From positions 62,001-126,000 of the forward strand of contig NZ_VZDQ01000028.1 of the NCBI RefSeq assembly GCF_009602435.1: a stretch of 64,000 nt of DNA, written 5' to 3'. Position numbers and translations under genes: made by a program. Shown one piece after another: positions 55,058-64,000 of this stretch. This stretch comes from Sediminibacillus terrae. GTDB lineage: Bacteria; Bacillota; Bacilli; Bacillales; Amphibacillaceae. Below the pieces are notes generated by a model. That model made no database searches. It was given only the letters and a program-made list of their open reading frames with translations, and was not told where the DNA came from. Within the stretch, counting starts at the first letter, position 1; each line of letters starts with the position of its first letter.

Positions 55058-56533
55058 TCAATGATTGGCCGCTTTTGCGTCTGGTTTATTATAAACCGCG
55101 CGCTTCTCGACCAATATAGAACTCTCGTGATTCAAACCTATAATATTTACTTTTGTTCCATTATCCTGATACTTCAAAACAACTTTATCGATTGCGCCGA
55201 CAGCTGAATCGTCCCATAGGTGCGCTGCTTTTAAATCGATATCTATTTCCTCGCATGATTCTTTGTAATCGAACGAAGCTACAAACTCATTGACGGAGGC
55301 AAAAAATAATTGACCTGTCACCACATAGACTTTTTTACGTCCTGCTTCCACCTGTAGACTGTGGACATGGACCTTGGATATCTTGGCGGCGAAGAAGATG
55401 GCGCTCAATAAGACACCTACCAGTACACCGATTGATAAATTGTGGGTCAGCACAACAGCTGCCACCGTGACAACCATGACGACTGCGTCCGTTTTCGGCA
55501 TCAAGTGCAAATGCCGGAGCGATGACCAATCGAAGGTACCGATCGAAACCATAATCATCACACCAACCAGGGCGGCCATCGGTATTTGCACCAATAAATC
55601 ATTGAATACCATGATCAGAATCATCAGGAAAACCCCCGCAGTCAAGGTGGATAAACGGCCAGTGCCCCCCGACTTCACATTGATAACGGATTGACCGATC
55701 ATGGCACAGCCTGCCATACCACCAAAAAATCCGGCAACAACATTGGCGATTCCCTGTCCTTTTGTTTCTTTATTCTTATCACTTTCTGTATCCGTCATAT
55801 CGTCGACGATTTGGGCAGTCAGAAGGGATTCCAACAATCCCACTACAGCGAGTGCCAAGGAATAAGGAAAGATGATCATCAATGTTTCCAAATTCAGCGG
55901 GATATCCGGCAGTAAAAATAACGGAAGCGCTTGGGTCAGCTCCCCCATATCTCCAACGGTCCGGACTTCGCTTCCCGTATAGACCGCTATTAAGGTGATG
56001 ACGACGATGGCAACTAGAGGAGCAGGTACAGCTTTAGTAAAACGCGGAAGAATATAAATAATGGCCAATGCTCCTGCCACCATCGCATACATCTGCCAAG
56101 ACTCACCGACAAAATGCTGTAATTGTGAAGTGAAAATCAAAATGGCCAGTGCGTTTACAAATCCGATCATCACCGATCTTGGGACAAATTTCATAAACCT
56201 GGCAAGCTTGAATATTCCCATCACAATCTGGATAATACCTGTCAAAATCGTAGCAGCCAATAAATACTGCAAACCGTGTTCAGCGACCAAGGTGACCATG
56301 ACCAACGCCATCGCTCCAGTTGCTGCGGAAATCATTCCCGGTCTGCCGCCGACAAAAGCAATTACGACGGCAATACAAAAGGAAGCATATAAACCGACCA
56401 TCGGATCGACACCGGCTATAATCGAAAAAGCAATTGCTTCCGGAATTAATGCCAAGGCCACGACCATCCCAGCTAATATGTCTCCCTTGATATTGCCAAA
56501 CCAACTCTGTTTAATTGCAGATAGATTCAACAC
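55058..56533 (-). CDS. SulP family inorganic anion transporter
   Basis: A 491-aa protein with 10-12 membrane spans in its SulP core ([17 protein letters not shown] near residue 35; [19 protein letters not shown] near 270) and a C-terminal STAS domain from about residue 400 ([15 protein letters not shown] and [20 protein letters not shown]). Substrates may be sulfate or bicarbonate. GTG at 56533 or the TTG next to it is used, after AGAGG. It is monocistronic. No regulatory site is seen in the 270 bases upstream. Confidence 0.92.
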   Translation of the reverse strand: MLNLSAIKQSWFGNIKGDILAGMVVALALIPEAIAFSIIAGVDPMVGLYASFCIAVVIAFVGGRPGMISAATGAMALVMVTLVAEHGLQYLLAATILTGIIQIVMGIFKLARFMKFVPRSVMIGFVNALAILIFTSQLQHFVGESWQMYAMVAGALAIIYILPRFTKAVPAPLVAIVVITLIAVYTGSEVRTVGDMGELTQALPLFLLPDIPLNLETLMIIFPYSLALAVVGLLESLLTAQIVDDMTDTESDKNKETKGQGIANVVAGFFGGMAGCAMIGQSVINVKSGGTGRLSTLTAGVFLMILIMVFNDLLVQIPMAALVGVMIMVSIGTFDWSSLRHLHLMPKTDAVVMVVTVAAVVLTHNLSIGVLVGVLLSAIFFAAKISKVHVHSLQVEAGRKKVYVVTGQLFFASVNEFVASFDYKESCEEIDIDLKAAHLWDDSAVGAIDKVVLKYQDNGTKVNIIGLNHESSILVEKRAVYNKPDAKAANH

Positions 56534-56807
56534 GACACCTCTTTCATTTCTATTTTAAACTTTCCGCAAGAAAGTAAATCCGCTCAAAACAAATTGAATC
56601 TTACCACACCGAACCGAATAAGACAAATCCCATGTAAACGTAAATCATAAAGCGATTCCTTTCATTTTCTTTCCTTTACTCTATTTATCGGCAATTTTTG
56701 TAATCGGAGTTTTTTGGCTCAAGCTTTTTTAGTTTCTGTCAATAATTTTTATCATTTCGTACAGAATAAGCTTGAACGTATATTCCAGTATGAAAGGAAA
56801 GAATACA

Positions 56808-57284
56808 ATGGAACATGTAAGAGCGCTTGTCATCAAATTTGCAGTCACCGGAATTGTCCTTTACTCGATTTTAGGCATTTTTTATACTGCAACGGCAGGG
56901 GATATCTTTATCATCACACTGCTTGTCACCGGAGTCGCCTACTTGCTTGGAGATCTATTCATCCTGCCGCGTTTCGGCAACCTGACTGCCTCCATAGCCG
57001 ACTTTGGGCTTGCATTTGCTTCCGTTTGGATATTGAGCACCTTCTTTATCGGGAATGACGTCGCCGTTGTCAATGCCTCCTTGTTTTCGGCCCTGTTTAT
57101 TGCAGCAGCTGAAGTCATTTTTCATATGTACATGCAAAACAGAGTGCTGGATGATGAACCGGATTACGAAGAAGCAAACAGACAAACGACTGCTCGTCTA
57201 CAAACAGAATTTGCAGAAGAAAATGAAGGGCAGGACATTATCGAATTACAGGACGGGAAAACGGACGAAAAGAAGGATGAATAA
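56808..57284 (+). CDS. yndM: YndM family protein (DUF2512)
   Basis: A 158-aa protein with four membrane spans in residues 8-115 and an acidic cytoplasmic tail (EENEGQDIIELQDGKTDEKKDE, in part). The pattern YLLGDLFILPRFGNLTASIADFGLAF is typical of DUF2512/YndM. Function is unknown. ATG at 56808 is eight bases after AAAGGA; a longer frame starts at 56772. Confidence 0.87.
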   Translation: MEHVRALVIKFAVTGIVLYSILGIFYTATAGDIFIITLLVTGVAYLLGDLFILPRFGNLTASIADFGLAFASVWILSTFFIGNDVAVVNASLFSALFIAAAEVIFHMYMQNRVLDDEPDYEEANRQTTARLQTEFAEENEGQDIIELQDGKTDEKKDE

Positions 57285-57354
57285 TCGGCCGTCCATGCCA
57301 GATTGTCAATTTTACCACTGGTGAAGGCGGCCGTTTCAGAGTGGACTTAAAGAA

Positions 57355-58287
57355 CTACACTTTGTATAGAAGGTCACAGGCTTCTTCTGCAAGAAGCAGC
57401 CCAATCGACTGGTTTTGTTTCCATATCGCAGGATAATGTTCAACAGGAACTGGCCTGGGACCGATGTATGGAGAAATTTCAGGGGTGAACGCCGGTCTTT
57501 TCATTTCTGTTAAAAACCAATCAGTGTAGCCGCCCCCGCTTGGATCGGGACCTGGATCGACCAGACGATAACCGGTTTGTCCGCTTATCTTTTCAGCTAT
57601 TTCACGGCTGATAGCCAGCAGTTTCCCATCGATTTTGTACTTCCAGTATATTTCCTCTCCAGACGAATGGTAAGCAGCAGCGATGTGGAAACGATGCTTT
57701 TTCGTGAAATGGTAAACAGCCTTTGCTTCTGGTTCATTCAGTGGGTAAGGCCCTTTGTGATTCATAGGACCTGGTCTGTCGACGGTCGGTTTGATTGTTT
57801 CCCAGCCTGCCGGATATTGTCGATTGAGATCTACCCCTCTTATGTTTGCCTTCCATCCCGCAAATTCAGTTTGGTTATCGTTGAGCCGTAAAACGGTGTC
57901 TGGCTGCTTGGCGGCTTGGGCACCCTTTTGCACCAAGGTGACGCCATCAGGATTGACCATCGGTATAAACCAGATGGAAGCCTTACTGAGAAGATCACGA
58001 ATCTCAAAACCGGAGATGGTTTCTTTTTTAGTCCAAGCCAAGGAGTAAGCCTCCGCCATTTGCATCAATAAATAGGAGGTCAGCCATTCCCTTGCATGAT
58101 GGGATCCGTTTAAAAGCACTTTTGCCTTTCCTGTTCCCACTCTGAAAGCATAAAGGGGTCTGCCTTCCACTGATTCGCCGATTATTTCAGCTTGAAAGAT
58201 GTCTGGATAACGTCTCACCAATTCTTGAATATCCGCTTCCATTTTCTCAAAAGTGTATAGGGAATCCTTTGTTAACATGTGCGTCAT
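57355..58287 (-). CDS. M14 family zinc carboxypeptidase
   Basis: The 310-aa protein is an M14 metallopeptidase. Zinc ligands are in SHHAREW (H-x-x-E) near residue 68 and AAAYHSSGEEIYW (His) near 203; the catalytic glutamate is in FTPEISP near 274, and the substrate loop GVDLNRQYPAGW is at 145-156. It fits the gamma-D-glutamyl-diaminopimelate peptidases that process muropeptides. It lacks both signal peptide and LysM repeats, so a cytosolic recycling role is inferred. ATG at 58287 is seven bases after GGAGAGG. Confidence 0.9.
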   Translation of the reverse strand: MTHMLTKDSLYTFEKMEADIQELVRRYPDIFQAEIIGESVEGRPLYAFRVGTGKAKVLLNGSHHAREWLTSYLLMQMAEAYSLAWTKKETISGFEIRDLLSKASIWFIPMVNPDGVTLVQKGAQAAKQPDTVLRLNDNQTEFAGWKANIRGVDLNRQYPAGWETIKPTVDRPGPMNHKGPYPLNEPEAKAVYHFTKKHRFHIAAAYHSSGEEIYWKYKIDGKLLAISREIAEKISGQTGYRLVDPGPDPSGGGYTDWFLTEMKRPAFTPEISPYIGPRPVPVEHYPAIWKQNQSIGLLLAEEACDLLYKV

Positions 58288-58388
58288 AGAAATGCCTCTC
58301 CTTGATTTATTGGTTTCTGACGTAAGGAATGATTTGCATCCCATCCGTAAAGTGGTACTATATATGTATATTAACAAAAGATTCGATA

Positions 58389-58436
58389 GGTGATGGAGTT
58401 CACCTTTAACCGCCGACGTGCTGATGACTCCTGCCA
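58389..58436 (+). promoter_or_regulatory. Fluoride riboswitch (crcB motif)
   Basis: GGTGATGGAGTTCACC then TTTAACCGCC and GTGCTGATGACTCCT match the crcB motif consensus (GGNGATGG, AACNGCC, CTGATGACTCC). It is followed at once by a terminator stem that shares the GACTCC part, giving a clear on/off switch. Confidence 0.94.
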
Positions 58437-58464
58437 GTGTACATTCTGGCAGGAGTCATTTTTG
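58426..58464 (+). terminator. Terminator of the fluoride riboswitch
   Basis: GACTCCTGCCAG pairs perfectly with CTGGCAGGAGTC around eight bases and is followed by ATTTTT. Its 5' arm overlaps the aptamer, so ligand binding should prevent its formation. Confidence 0.94.
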
Positions 58465-58489
58465 CATTGGAAAATATTGGAGGTTTTGT

Positions 58490-58867
58490 ATGATTTATTT
58501 TTATGTAGGAATAGCCGGGTCGCTTGGTGCCATGTTGCGATATGGAGTCGGACTGGCATTTTACCAAGCCGATGCAGTATTTCCTGTTTCTACTTTAATC
58601 ATCAATTTGGCGGGGAGTTTTCTGCTGGCATGGCTGACAGCGTCCATTTTCCATGCTGTGAAGCTATCTCCCGCAATGAAAACAGCAATTGGAACAGGGT
58701 TTGTCGGTTCTTTTACCACGTTTTCGACATTGAGTGTGGAAACAATCAATTTATTTCAGGATGAAAGGCAGCTGCTCGCCGTATTTTATGTCTTGATCAG
58801 TATATTCGGCGGCCTTGCAATGAGCAAGCTGGGGTACCGGGCGGTAGTGAGGAGTGAATCTGAATGA
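58490..58867 (+). CDS. crcB: Fluoride channel CrcB, first copy
   Basis: A 125-aa protein of four membrane spans. It has the family motifs GSLGAMLRYGVG near residue 10, NLAGSFLLAWL near 41 and GFVGSFTTFSTLSVE near 68 (fluoride-coordinating phenylalanines and Na+ site). It exports F- as a dual-topology dimer, here probably with the second copy. ATG at 58490 follows GGAGG; the frame extends upstream into the riboswitch, which excludes the longer start. Confidence 0.94.
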   Translation: MIYFYVGIAGSLGAMLRYGVGLAFYQADAVFPVSTLIINLAGSFLLAWLTASIFHAVKLSPAMKTAIGTGFVGSFTTFSTLSVETINLFQDERQLLAVFYVLISIFGGLAMSKLGYRAVVRSESE

Positions 58868-59232
58868 ACGGATTACTATTTATTCTGGTGGCAATCGGCG
58901 GGTTTATTGGTGCAATCGCCCGCTTTGCAATCAGTCAACAGCTGAAACACCATGTTCGATTTACCATTCCGGTTGCGACAGTATTTGTAAATGTCATAGG
59001 ATCTTTTTTGCTCGGATTATTGAACGGCCTCCATGTAAGTGAATATATGTTGCTTCTGGCTGGAACTGGTTTTTGCGGTGCCTTCACTACTTTTTCCACT
59101 TTCAAACTGGAAGCAGTCCAACTCCATCTGAGAAAGCAAAAAAGAGCATTTATTTTCTATACTATTTTCACTTATGCAGGCGGAATCGCTCTTGCTTTTA
59201 TCGGTTATCAGCTCGGTTCGCTCTTCCATTAA
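58864..59232 (+). CDS. crcB: Fluoride channel CrcB, second copy
   Basis: A 122-aa paralogue of the preceding gene, overlapping it by four bases (ATGA). Motifs GGFIGAIARFAIS, NVIGSFLLGLL and GTGFCGAFTTFSTFKLE are intact. Pairs of short CrcB proteins with opposite charge bias form heterodimers in other Bacillaceae, which is the likely arrangement here. Confidence 0.94.
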   Translation: MNGLLFILVAIGGFIGAIARFAISQQLKHHVRFTIPVATVFVNVIGSFLLGLLNGLHVSEYMLLLAGTGFCGAFTTFSTFKLEAVQLHLRKQKRAFIFYTIFTYAGGIALAFIGYQLGSLFH

Positions 59233-59270
59233 TCAAAGAAGCCGGGTCAAGCATCGTGATAAAAACATAT

Positions 59271-59304
59271 AAACCGAACGATTATCCCAGTCGTTCGGTT
59301 TTTT
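59271..59304 (+). terminator. Terminator of the crcB pair
   Basis: AAACCGAACGA pairs with TCGTTCGGTTT around nine bases and is followed by Ts. It is the fourth hairpin of the CCGAACGA type in the window, here without a palindromic module next to it. Confidence 0.88.
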
Positions 59305-59427
59305 GATTAGCAAGAAGTGAACAGTTCTACCCTTCACGTTTCCACTCCGGAAAGATGCGAAACACGCATCAAATCAAGTTGAGAGAAAGTTCAGCCCAGG
59401 TGCTTTCTTATCCTGCCAACAGCATTA

Positions 59428-60591
59428 TCAAACAGACTTCAACGCTTTTCCGGCAAGCATTTGAATAACCATATCATCCATTGGCGGGTTATGAAGACCT
59501 GCTCTCACATTACGATAATATTGTTCAAATTTGTACTGCTTAGACAACCCTCTACCTCCGGCAATACGGAGTGCCAAATCGACCACTTCATTTGCCGCAT
59601 TGGTAACGGATGTCTTCACTGCAGCAAGCTCTGTTCCAAGTTGCTCTCTCGATTCGGGATATTCATCCCATTTGCGTGCGACACCGTACATGAAATAATG
59701 TGCCTGCACTAACTTCAAATCCATCTCACCGATTTTTTGCTTGATGTGCGGGACTTCTGAAATAGTAGTTTTCAGGCTGTTCGGTTGATAATTTTTAGCG
59801 AAGGTGACAGCATCATTGCGGGCAGCGACTGCAATTCCCAAATAACATGCCGGGATGTGCAGCAGCCAGCCTTTTGGTTTTGATGATTTACCTTGATTCA
59901 ATTCAACTAAAGCCTGTTGGGGCAATTTTACATTTTGCAATACCAAATCATCACTGCCGGTTCCGCGCATTGCCATGGTATCCCAAGTATGTTCCACCTC
60001 GAGGCCACGGGTGTTCCGCGGAATTAAAAAAGAACCGATTGCTTCTTTTTCTTCTATATAAGCAGTAACAAGATAGTAGTCAAGTACGCTGGCCATCGTT
60101 GTAAACGTTTTTCTGCCGTTGACGATATAGTGCTCCCCTTGTCTGACTGCTTTTGTTTCTGGTATGCCGCCGCGAGTCGGACTGCCTGTAGCCGGCTCGG
60201 ATGCAGCCCGATTGACAACCAGTTTTTTCTCACCGATTTCCCGTGCGAAAGCTTCAAATTGATCTTGGCTCCATAGCTGTTGTTCACTGAGTTCCATCAC
60301 AACTCCCATGTGCCAGCCAATTGACAACGCTGCAGAACCGTCTCCTTCCGCAAGTCTTTCCTGCATCATCAGCAATTCGCTCAAATTGATGTGTTTTCCG
60401 CCAAATTTCTCTGGAAGTGGCAACGTGACATATCCCGTTTGTTTTAAATCTTCCAGATTATCCTTTGAAAATTCAGCACTTTGTTCTGTTTCTTCCGTTC
60501 TTTGTTTAAATTTTGCCGCCAAGCTTTCTGCTGTTTCCAGCATTTCCTGCTGGCGGTTGTTTTGGACGAATGAGTCCAAGAAGTAAGACAC
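59428..60591 (-). CDS. Acyl-CoA dehydrogenase-like flavoprotein
   Basis: A 387-aa ACAD-fold protein: LPLPEKFGGKHINLSELLMMQERLAEGDGS, ASEPATGSPTRGG (flavin loop), GRKTFTTMASVLDYYLV and WDTMAMRGTGSDDLVLQNVKLP. The C-terminal part has RIAGGRGLSKQYKFEQYYRNVRAGLHNPP but not the E-G-T-N loop with catalytic glutamate that fadE has. This places it near flavin monooxygenase-like ACADs (YdbM, DszC/SfnC types) rather than beta-oxidation enzymes. Substrate unknown. It is monocistronic and not near a FadR site. Confidence 0.85.
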   Translation of the reverse strand: MSYFLDSFVQNNRQQEMLETAESLAAKFKQRTEETEQSAEFSKDNLEDLKQTGYVTLPLPEKFGGKHINLSELLMMQERLAEGDGSAALSIGWHMGVVMELSEQQLWSQDQFEAFAREIGEKKLVVNRAASEPATGSPTRGGIPETKAVRQGEHYIVNGRKTFTTMASVLDYYLVTAYIEEKEAIGSFLIPRNTRGLEVEHTWDTMAMRGTGSDDLVLQNVKLPQQALVELNQGKSSKPKGWLLHIPACYLGIAVAARNDAVTFAKNYQPNSLKTTISEVPHIKQKIGEMDLKLVQAHYFMYGVARKWDEYPESREQLGTELAAVKTSVTNAANEVVDLALRIAGGRGLSKQYKFEQYYRNVRAGLHNPPMDDMVIQMLAGKALKSV

Positions 60592-60776
60592 CCTTTATCA
60601 CTCCTGTCCTTCGTATACTTACGGTCTGCTTCCATTTTACAAAAGGGGGGTCAAAAAATACAAGTTTTCAACTTGGCTTACTTGTATTTATTTTCATTAC
60701 CAACCTTTAGCTTTCCGCATACCTTTCACTTTGTTATAGTGAACTAGGATAACCGGAATAGGAAGGAAGACCAACC

Positions 60777-61412
60777 ATGCAGACACTTAAACAAGAAAGT
60801 CCTTTTTATTTGGCAGGGCTGCTCATTCTCACCTTAGGGATAGGACTAACTATTCAATCGCACCTAGGAACATCTCCATTCGATGCCTTGCTTGTCGGAC
60901 TCTATCGTACCTTCGGCCTGACAATCGGCTCTTGGGAAGTTGTCGTGGGTTTTGCCATGATTGCAGGAAACGCCTTGGCAAAAAAGAGCCTCCCTGAATT
61001 CAGCGCCATGATTACTTCCTTTATTACCGGAGCTGGTATTGATGGCTGGGTATATCTATTGAATGGCCGGATAGAGCCAGAAACCTTGTTCGGACAATCG
61101 GTTTGTTTCACAGCAGGATTGTTATTCACGGCTGCTGGAGTGGCGACCTATCTTCAATCAAAAATTGCCCCGAATCCGATGGATCGCTCCATGATGGTGA
61201 TTACGGAGATTACCGGATGGAGTGTTACCTATTCAAGAGCTTTGATAAGTGTCATCCTCGTTCTTTTAGCATTTCTATGCAGCGGTGCAATCGGTCCAGG
61301 CACCTTGATCAATGCGTTGTTCAGCGGTGTTTTAATCAGCTTTTTGCTTCCCTATGTTAAAACATTGAAACAAAAAGCAAGCATGGGCAAACCGAATGCC
61401 GCCCATAGTTGA
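60777..61412 (+). CDS. YczE/YitT-like membrane protein
   Basis: A 211-aa protein with five to six membrane spans: AGLLILTLGIGLTIQSHLGTSPFDALLVGL, GSWEVVVGFAMIAGNAL, and APNPMDRSMMVITEITGW. This is the YczE/YyaS branch of the YitT-like family. In B. subtilis YczE is needed for bacillaene or surfactin-type antibiotic activity by an unclear route; no such cluster is here. Transport substrate is unknown. GGAAGGAAG lies before the ATG at 60777. Confidence 0.87.
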   Translation: MQTLKQESPFYLAGLLILTLGIGLTIQSHLGTSPFDALLVGLYRTFGLTIGSWEVVVGFAMIAGNALAKKSLPEFSAMITSFITGAGIDGWVYLLNGRIEPETLFGQSVCFTAGLLFTAAGVATYLQSKIAPNPMDRSMMVITEITGWSVTYSRALISVILVLLAFLCSGAIGPGTLINALFSGVLISFLLPYVKTLKQKASMGKPNAAHS

Positions 61413-61457
61413 AGCAGAAGCCCTTAGAGAAGGAAGCAGACAAAATTTTTGCTAAAT

Positions 61458-61511
61458 AAACAAGCGCAGACCCTTTGTCATTTGAATGACTATGGACTAC
61501 GCTTGTTTTGT
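61458..61511 (+). terminator. Terminator of the YczE-like gene
   Basis: AACAAGCG pairs with CGCTTGTT, and within the loop GTCATT pairs with AATGAC. Ts follow. Some 46 bases after the stop. Confidence 0.75.
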
Positions 61512-61629
61512 ATTCCAATACTTTTTCATAGCGAAAAAAGAGGACATGAAGATTCTTCTCTCCGTGTAACACTTCTCTTTTTAAAAAGGCTTCTATCGCC
61601 GCCTTCTTTACTGCTTGCGAAAAGTCGCG

Positions 61630-61795
61630 ATGAAAAGAAACTGCGATATAGCTAAAACAGTTTTACCAACCCCCTGCATTACATTGGAATTGGTGCGCGC
61701 CACTGCCGGAAATACCTTCGCTTTCCGAGGACTGCTGGTGAGCTTCCTTAAATTAATGCTCTCCGGAATTCCACCGAGTGCATGGAGAATACAAC
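61630..61795. repeat. Diverged half-copy of the palindromic element
   Basis: GAAACTGCGATATAG, then AATACCTTCGCTTTCCGAGGAC, GCTGGTGAGCTTCC and CTCTCCGGAATTCCACCGAG align with 37407-37550 with many changes. The right half (module II) is missing. It lies just after the chemoreceptor gene stop. Confidence 0.6.
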
Positions 61796-61821
61796 TCCAC
61801 CAAAAACAATGGCTCTTTGCA

Positions 61822-63516
61822 TCATACTTTAAAACGTCCAATCAATCCGTTCAAATTGTCAGCAAGCCGGGAAAGTTCTGTGGACCTGTCTGCGATTTCT
61901 TCCATCGAACTGCTTGTTTGCTGGATGGAAGCAGAAGTTTCCTCGATGCCTGCTGCCGATTCTTCTGAAACAGCGGCAATATCTTCAATAGATTGGCTCA
62001 TTTGTCCACTTGTTTCTACGATGCTGGTCAAGTTGCCGGTTATGACCGTGACACTCTCGACCATTTCATTGATGGAATGATTGATACCGTCAAAGGTTTG
62101 GCCGGTTGTTTTGATTTGAGCTGTCCCGTTTTCCACTTCTTCATAACCGCCCTGAAGGGCTTCGGCAACAGAACCTGATTCTGCTTGTATGCTTGTTACA
62201 ATCCCCGTGATATCTGTTACGGAAGAAGATACCTGTTCGGCAAGTTTTCTGACTTCATCGGCCACTACTGCGAAACCTTTTCCTTGCTCACCCGCCCGCG
62301 CTGCCTCGATTGCGGCATTTAGTGCAAGCAAATTGGTTTGCTCGGCTATATCTTTTATGACTCCAACCAATTTTGATATTTCTTTTGACTGTTTGTCCAA
62401 TCCTTTTACTTTTTCCACGGCATTTTTGACGATGGCATCAATCTGGCTCATTTGTGCAATGGAAGAATGCATCATCTGGCTGCCTTCCTCCGTCAGCTTC
62501 AGGACGCTTTCGGATTTATCATGAATTGTATTCCCGTTTTCATGCGCTTCTTTAATTTTATCCGTGAAACCGGCCATCGATGCAGCCAAATCTGTCGTGG
62601 TGTTAGCCTGCGATTCCGAGCCCGAAGAGAGCTCTTCCATCGTGACTGCCACTTGGTTACTTCCTTCTTTTACTTCATTTGCCGATTGACTCAATTCCTC
62701 GCTTTGACCAGATACAGTCGTTGAAACCGAACTGATTTCCGTCACCAATTCCCGCATGTTGTCGTTCATTTGGTTGACTGCAGTAACCAGCTGACCGACT
62801 TCATCCCGGGAATGTACCTTCAGAGGTTCATGGCTTAAATCGCCTTCCGCTACCAGTTTCATCCGTTTCATCACCCTGGAAACAGGATTCGTTATCATAC
62901 GGGCAGTCATTATGGCTATTAAAATACCAAGTACAGCAACCAGGATGGAAATGGCTACACTGGTGATTTGTGTTGTTTTCCCCGAAGAAACCAGACTGTC
63001 TCCAACTGTTTTGATTTCCGATTCCCTATGTTCAGCCATCTCATTGAAACCGTTCATCAACTCCCTGGCCAACGGTTTGACTTGCAAGGAGAGATTAGAT
63101 ATCGCCTGGTCTTCATTGCCGTTCTTATAGACGGCAAATACTTGTTCCCGGACTGTCGTTTCCCATTCGTCCCCTTTTTCCACCAATTGTTTTACTTGCT
63201 CATTATCACTTAACGACAATATCGTTTTTTCCATTTGATCTAACTCTTCAGCATATCGATCAAACTGCTCCAGGTATTCCGGATCTCCATAAATGACATA
63301 ACCTCTTGTCAAAGCGATCATTTCTGCTATATTAAATGCAGCCCGCTCATCGGCGATAAGTAATGGAAGCTGTTCCGTAACAATCGATTCTGTATCTTGG
63401 TTTACTTTTCCCTGTGATAAAAAATTATAAAGTCCGAATCCGACTACCAATAAAATAACTATGGAGAAACCCGCCAAAATCTTTGTTCTTAGACGCTTGA
63501 ATTGAAATAATTTCAT
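61822..63516 (-). CDS. Methyl-accepting chemotaxis protein
   Basis: A 564-aa chemoreceptor. TM1 is at about residues 11-32 and TM2 at ~187-207; between them lies a ~150-residue helical sensor domain (4HB-like). HAMP follows ([23 protein letters not shown]) and then the long signalling coiled coil with the conserved tip [39 protein letters not shown]. Paired Q/E methylation sites are likely at several positions. The ligand is unknown. It lies close to a cheX-type gene that starts upstream. Confidence 0.93.
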   Translation of the reverse strand: MKLFQFKRLRTKILAGFSIVILLVVGFGLYNFLSQGKVNQDTESIVTEQLPLLIADERAAFNIAEMIALTRGYVIYGDPEYLEQFDRYAEELDQMEKTILSLSDNEQVKQLVEKGDEWETTVREQVFAVYKNGNEDQAISNLSLQVKPLARELMNGFNEMAEHRESEIKTVGDSLVSSGKTTQITSVAISILVAVLGILIAIMTARMITNPVSRVMKRMKLVAEGDLSHEPLKVHSRDEVGQLVTAVNQMNDNMRELVTEISSVSTTVSGQSEELSQSANEVKEGSNQVAVTMEELSSGSESQANTTTDLAASMAGFTDKIKEAHENGNTIHDKSESVLKLTEEGSQMMHSSIAQMSQIDAIVKNAVEKVKGLDKQSKEISKLVGVIKDIAEQTNLLALNAAIEAARAGEQGKGFAVVADEVRKLAEQVSSSVTDITGIVTSIQAESGSVAEALQGGYEEVENGTAQIKTTGQTFDGINHSINEMVESVTVITGNLTSIVETSGQMSQSIEDIAAVSEESAAGIEETSASIQQTSSSMEEIADRSTELSRLADNLNGLIGRFKV

Positions 63517-63633
63517 TGCAGCACCTTCTTCCTTTGAGTTGGTCCAAAAGCTGTTTTACAGTCACGGCAATGTTTGGTTTTCTTCCGGCGCATCATTCCT
63601 TTCCGTTTTTTACCTGCATGACATCTTGTCTGT

Positions 63634-64000
63634 TTATGTATGAATCAACAAAGCAATTTCCATCTTGCCGATGGTTTCATAGGTCAACTCGACTTGTATT
63701 GCCTGTTGGAAATTTTCAAGAACCTTGTCCCCATCCGATGTGACCAAGGGGGAAGTAATATCTGTTTCCAACCCTTTTTCATAAATACCGGTAGACATGC
63801 TGCCGGCAATCATATTGCCGAGTTCCCCAGAGAAAGAATGGAGCATCTCTCCTTCAAGGGGCATGCCGAACATTGCTTCACCAATCGATCCAAATAACCC
63901 GTCGTTTGCCTTCAACACCAATGTCCCCTGCACATCTCCCGTCACCTCGATTAATACACCGAAAGGAATCGTCAAGGATTCTTGTAGTACTTTCGCTTTG
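63634..64000 (-). CDS. cheX: CheX-family chemotaxis phosphatase, partial
   Basis: The C-terminal ~122 residues are present; the 5' end lies beyond the right edge. The fragment shows FGVLIEVTGDVQGTLVL, GEAMFGMPLEGEMLHSFSGELGNMIAGSMSTG, which contains the E-x2-N phosphatase motif (ELGN) of the CheC/CheX/FliY family. CheX dephosphorylates CheY-P. Its position next to a chemoreceptor on the same strand (gap ~117 bases) supports a chemotaxis role. An in-frame TTG at 63975 is not a good start because coding homology continues past it. Confidence 0.87.
   Translation of the reverse strand, partial: KAKVLQESLTIPFGVLIEVTGDVQGTLVLKANDGLFGSIGEAMFGMPLEGEMLHSFSGELGNMIAGSMSTGIYEKGLETDITSPLVTSDGDKVLENFQQAIQVELTYETIGKMEIALLIHT

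Overview
The window is a chromosomal segment of a low-to-mid GC Firmicute of the family Bacillaceae. Its gene order follows the yum/yut/yun/yur/yus region of Bacillus subtilis almost gene for gene. It carries several sporulation genes (yutH, yutC, lytH, yunB and a cotF-like spore coat pair). Sodium-coupled carriers (an NSS-type MetP and an NhaC-type carrier) would suit the halotolerant Bacillaceae, but I cannot fix the genus. No tRNA, rRNA, CRISPR array, prophage or intact insertion sequence was seen.

Layout. 1-9200: tail of ferredoxin-NADP reductase, an MBL-fold hydrolase, HesB/IscA-type protein, dapF, yuzB, yuzD, nfu-type yutI, and the hom-thrC-thrB operon. 9300-16450: a D-2-hydroxyacid dehydrogenase and the yutH-yutG-yutF-yutE-yutD-yutC-lytH block; lipA, which I expect between yutC and lytH in B. 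subtilis, is not there. 16600-25400: metPS, an NhaC-family carrier behind a lysine riboswitch, yunB, an HD-GYP protein, yunC, yunD and a TauE-type exporter. 25600-30900: the sufCDSUB iron-sulfur operon. 31100-34430: a small unannotated ORF and metNIQ behind a SAM-I riboswitch. 34590-37230: redox and lipoyl genes (yusD, yusE, yusF, gcvH, yusI). 38160-45070: fadN-fadA-fadE behind a perfect FadR operator, plus a proline dehydrogenase. 45340-52260: spore coat pair, an XRE regulator with a second HD-GYP protein, znuACB-zur, and a glutaredoxin-like protein. 52600-64000: a decayed ISL3-type transposase, a VLRF1/aeRF1-type protein, gtrA, a universal stress protein, SulP, yndM, an M14 peptidase, two crcB genes behind a fluoride riboswitch, an acyl-CoA dehydrogenase-like flavoprotein, yczE, a chemoreceptor and a partial cheX.

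Three metabolite riboswitches (lysine, SAM, fluoride) and two protein operators (FadR, Zur) can be read directly. The genes group into amino-acid synthesis and uptake (threonine, DAP/lysine, methionine), Fe-S assembly (suf, nfu, IscA type), beta-oxidation, metal and fluoride homeostasis, c-di-GMP signalling and sporulation.

The most unusual content is non-coding. A family of GC-rich palindromic modules is dispersed through the intergenic regions. Two composite copies (361-1031 and 37407-38023) are nearly identical and lie in opposite orientation about 36 kb apart. Another copy (2076-2775) carries a module flanked by a short direct repeat, while a related copy (43739-44150) looks like the empty site. 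Stem bases change in compensating pairs between copies. A second repeat family supplies the last codons of thrB.
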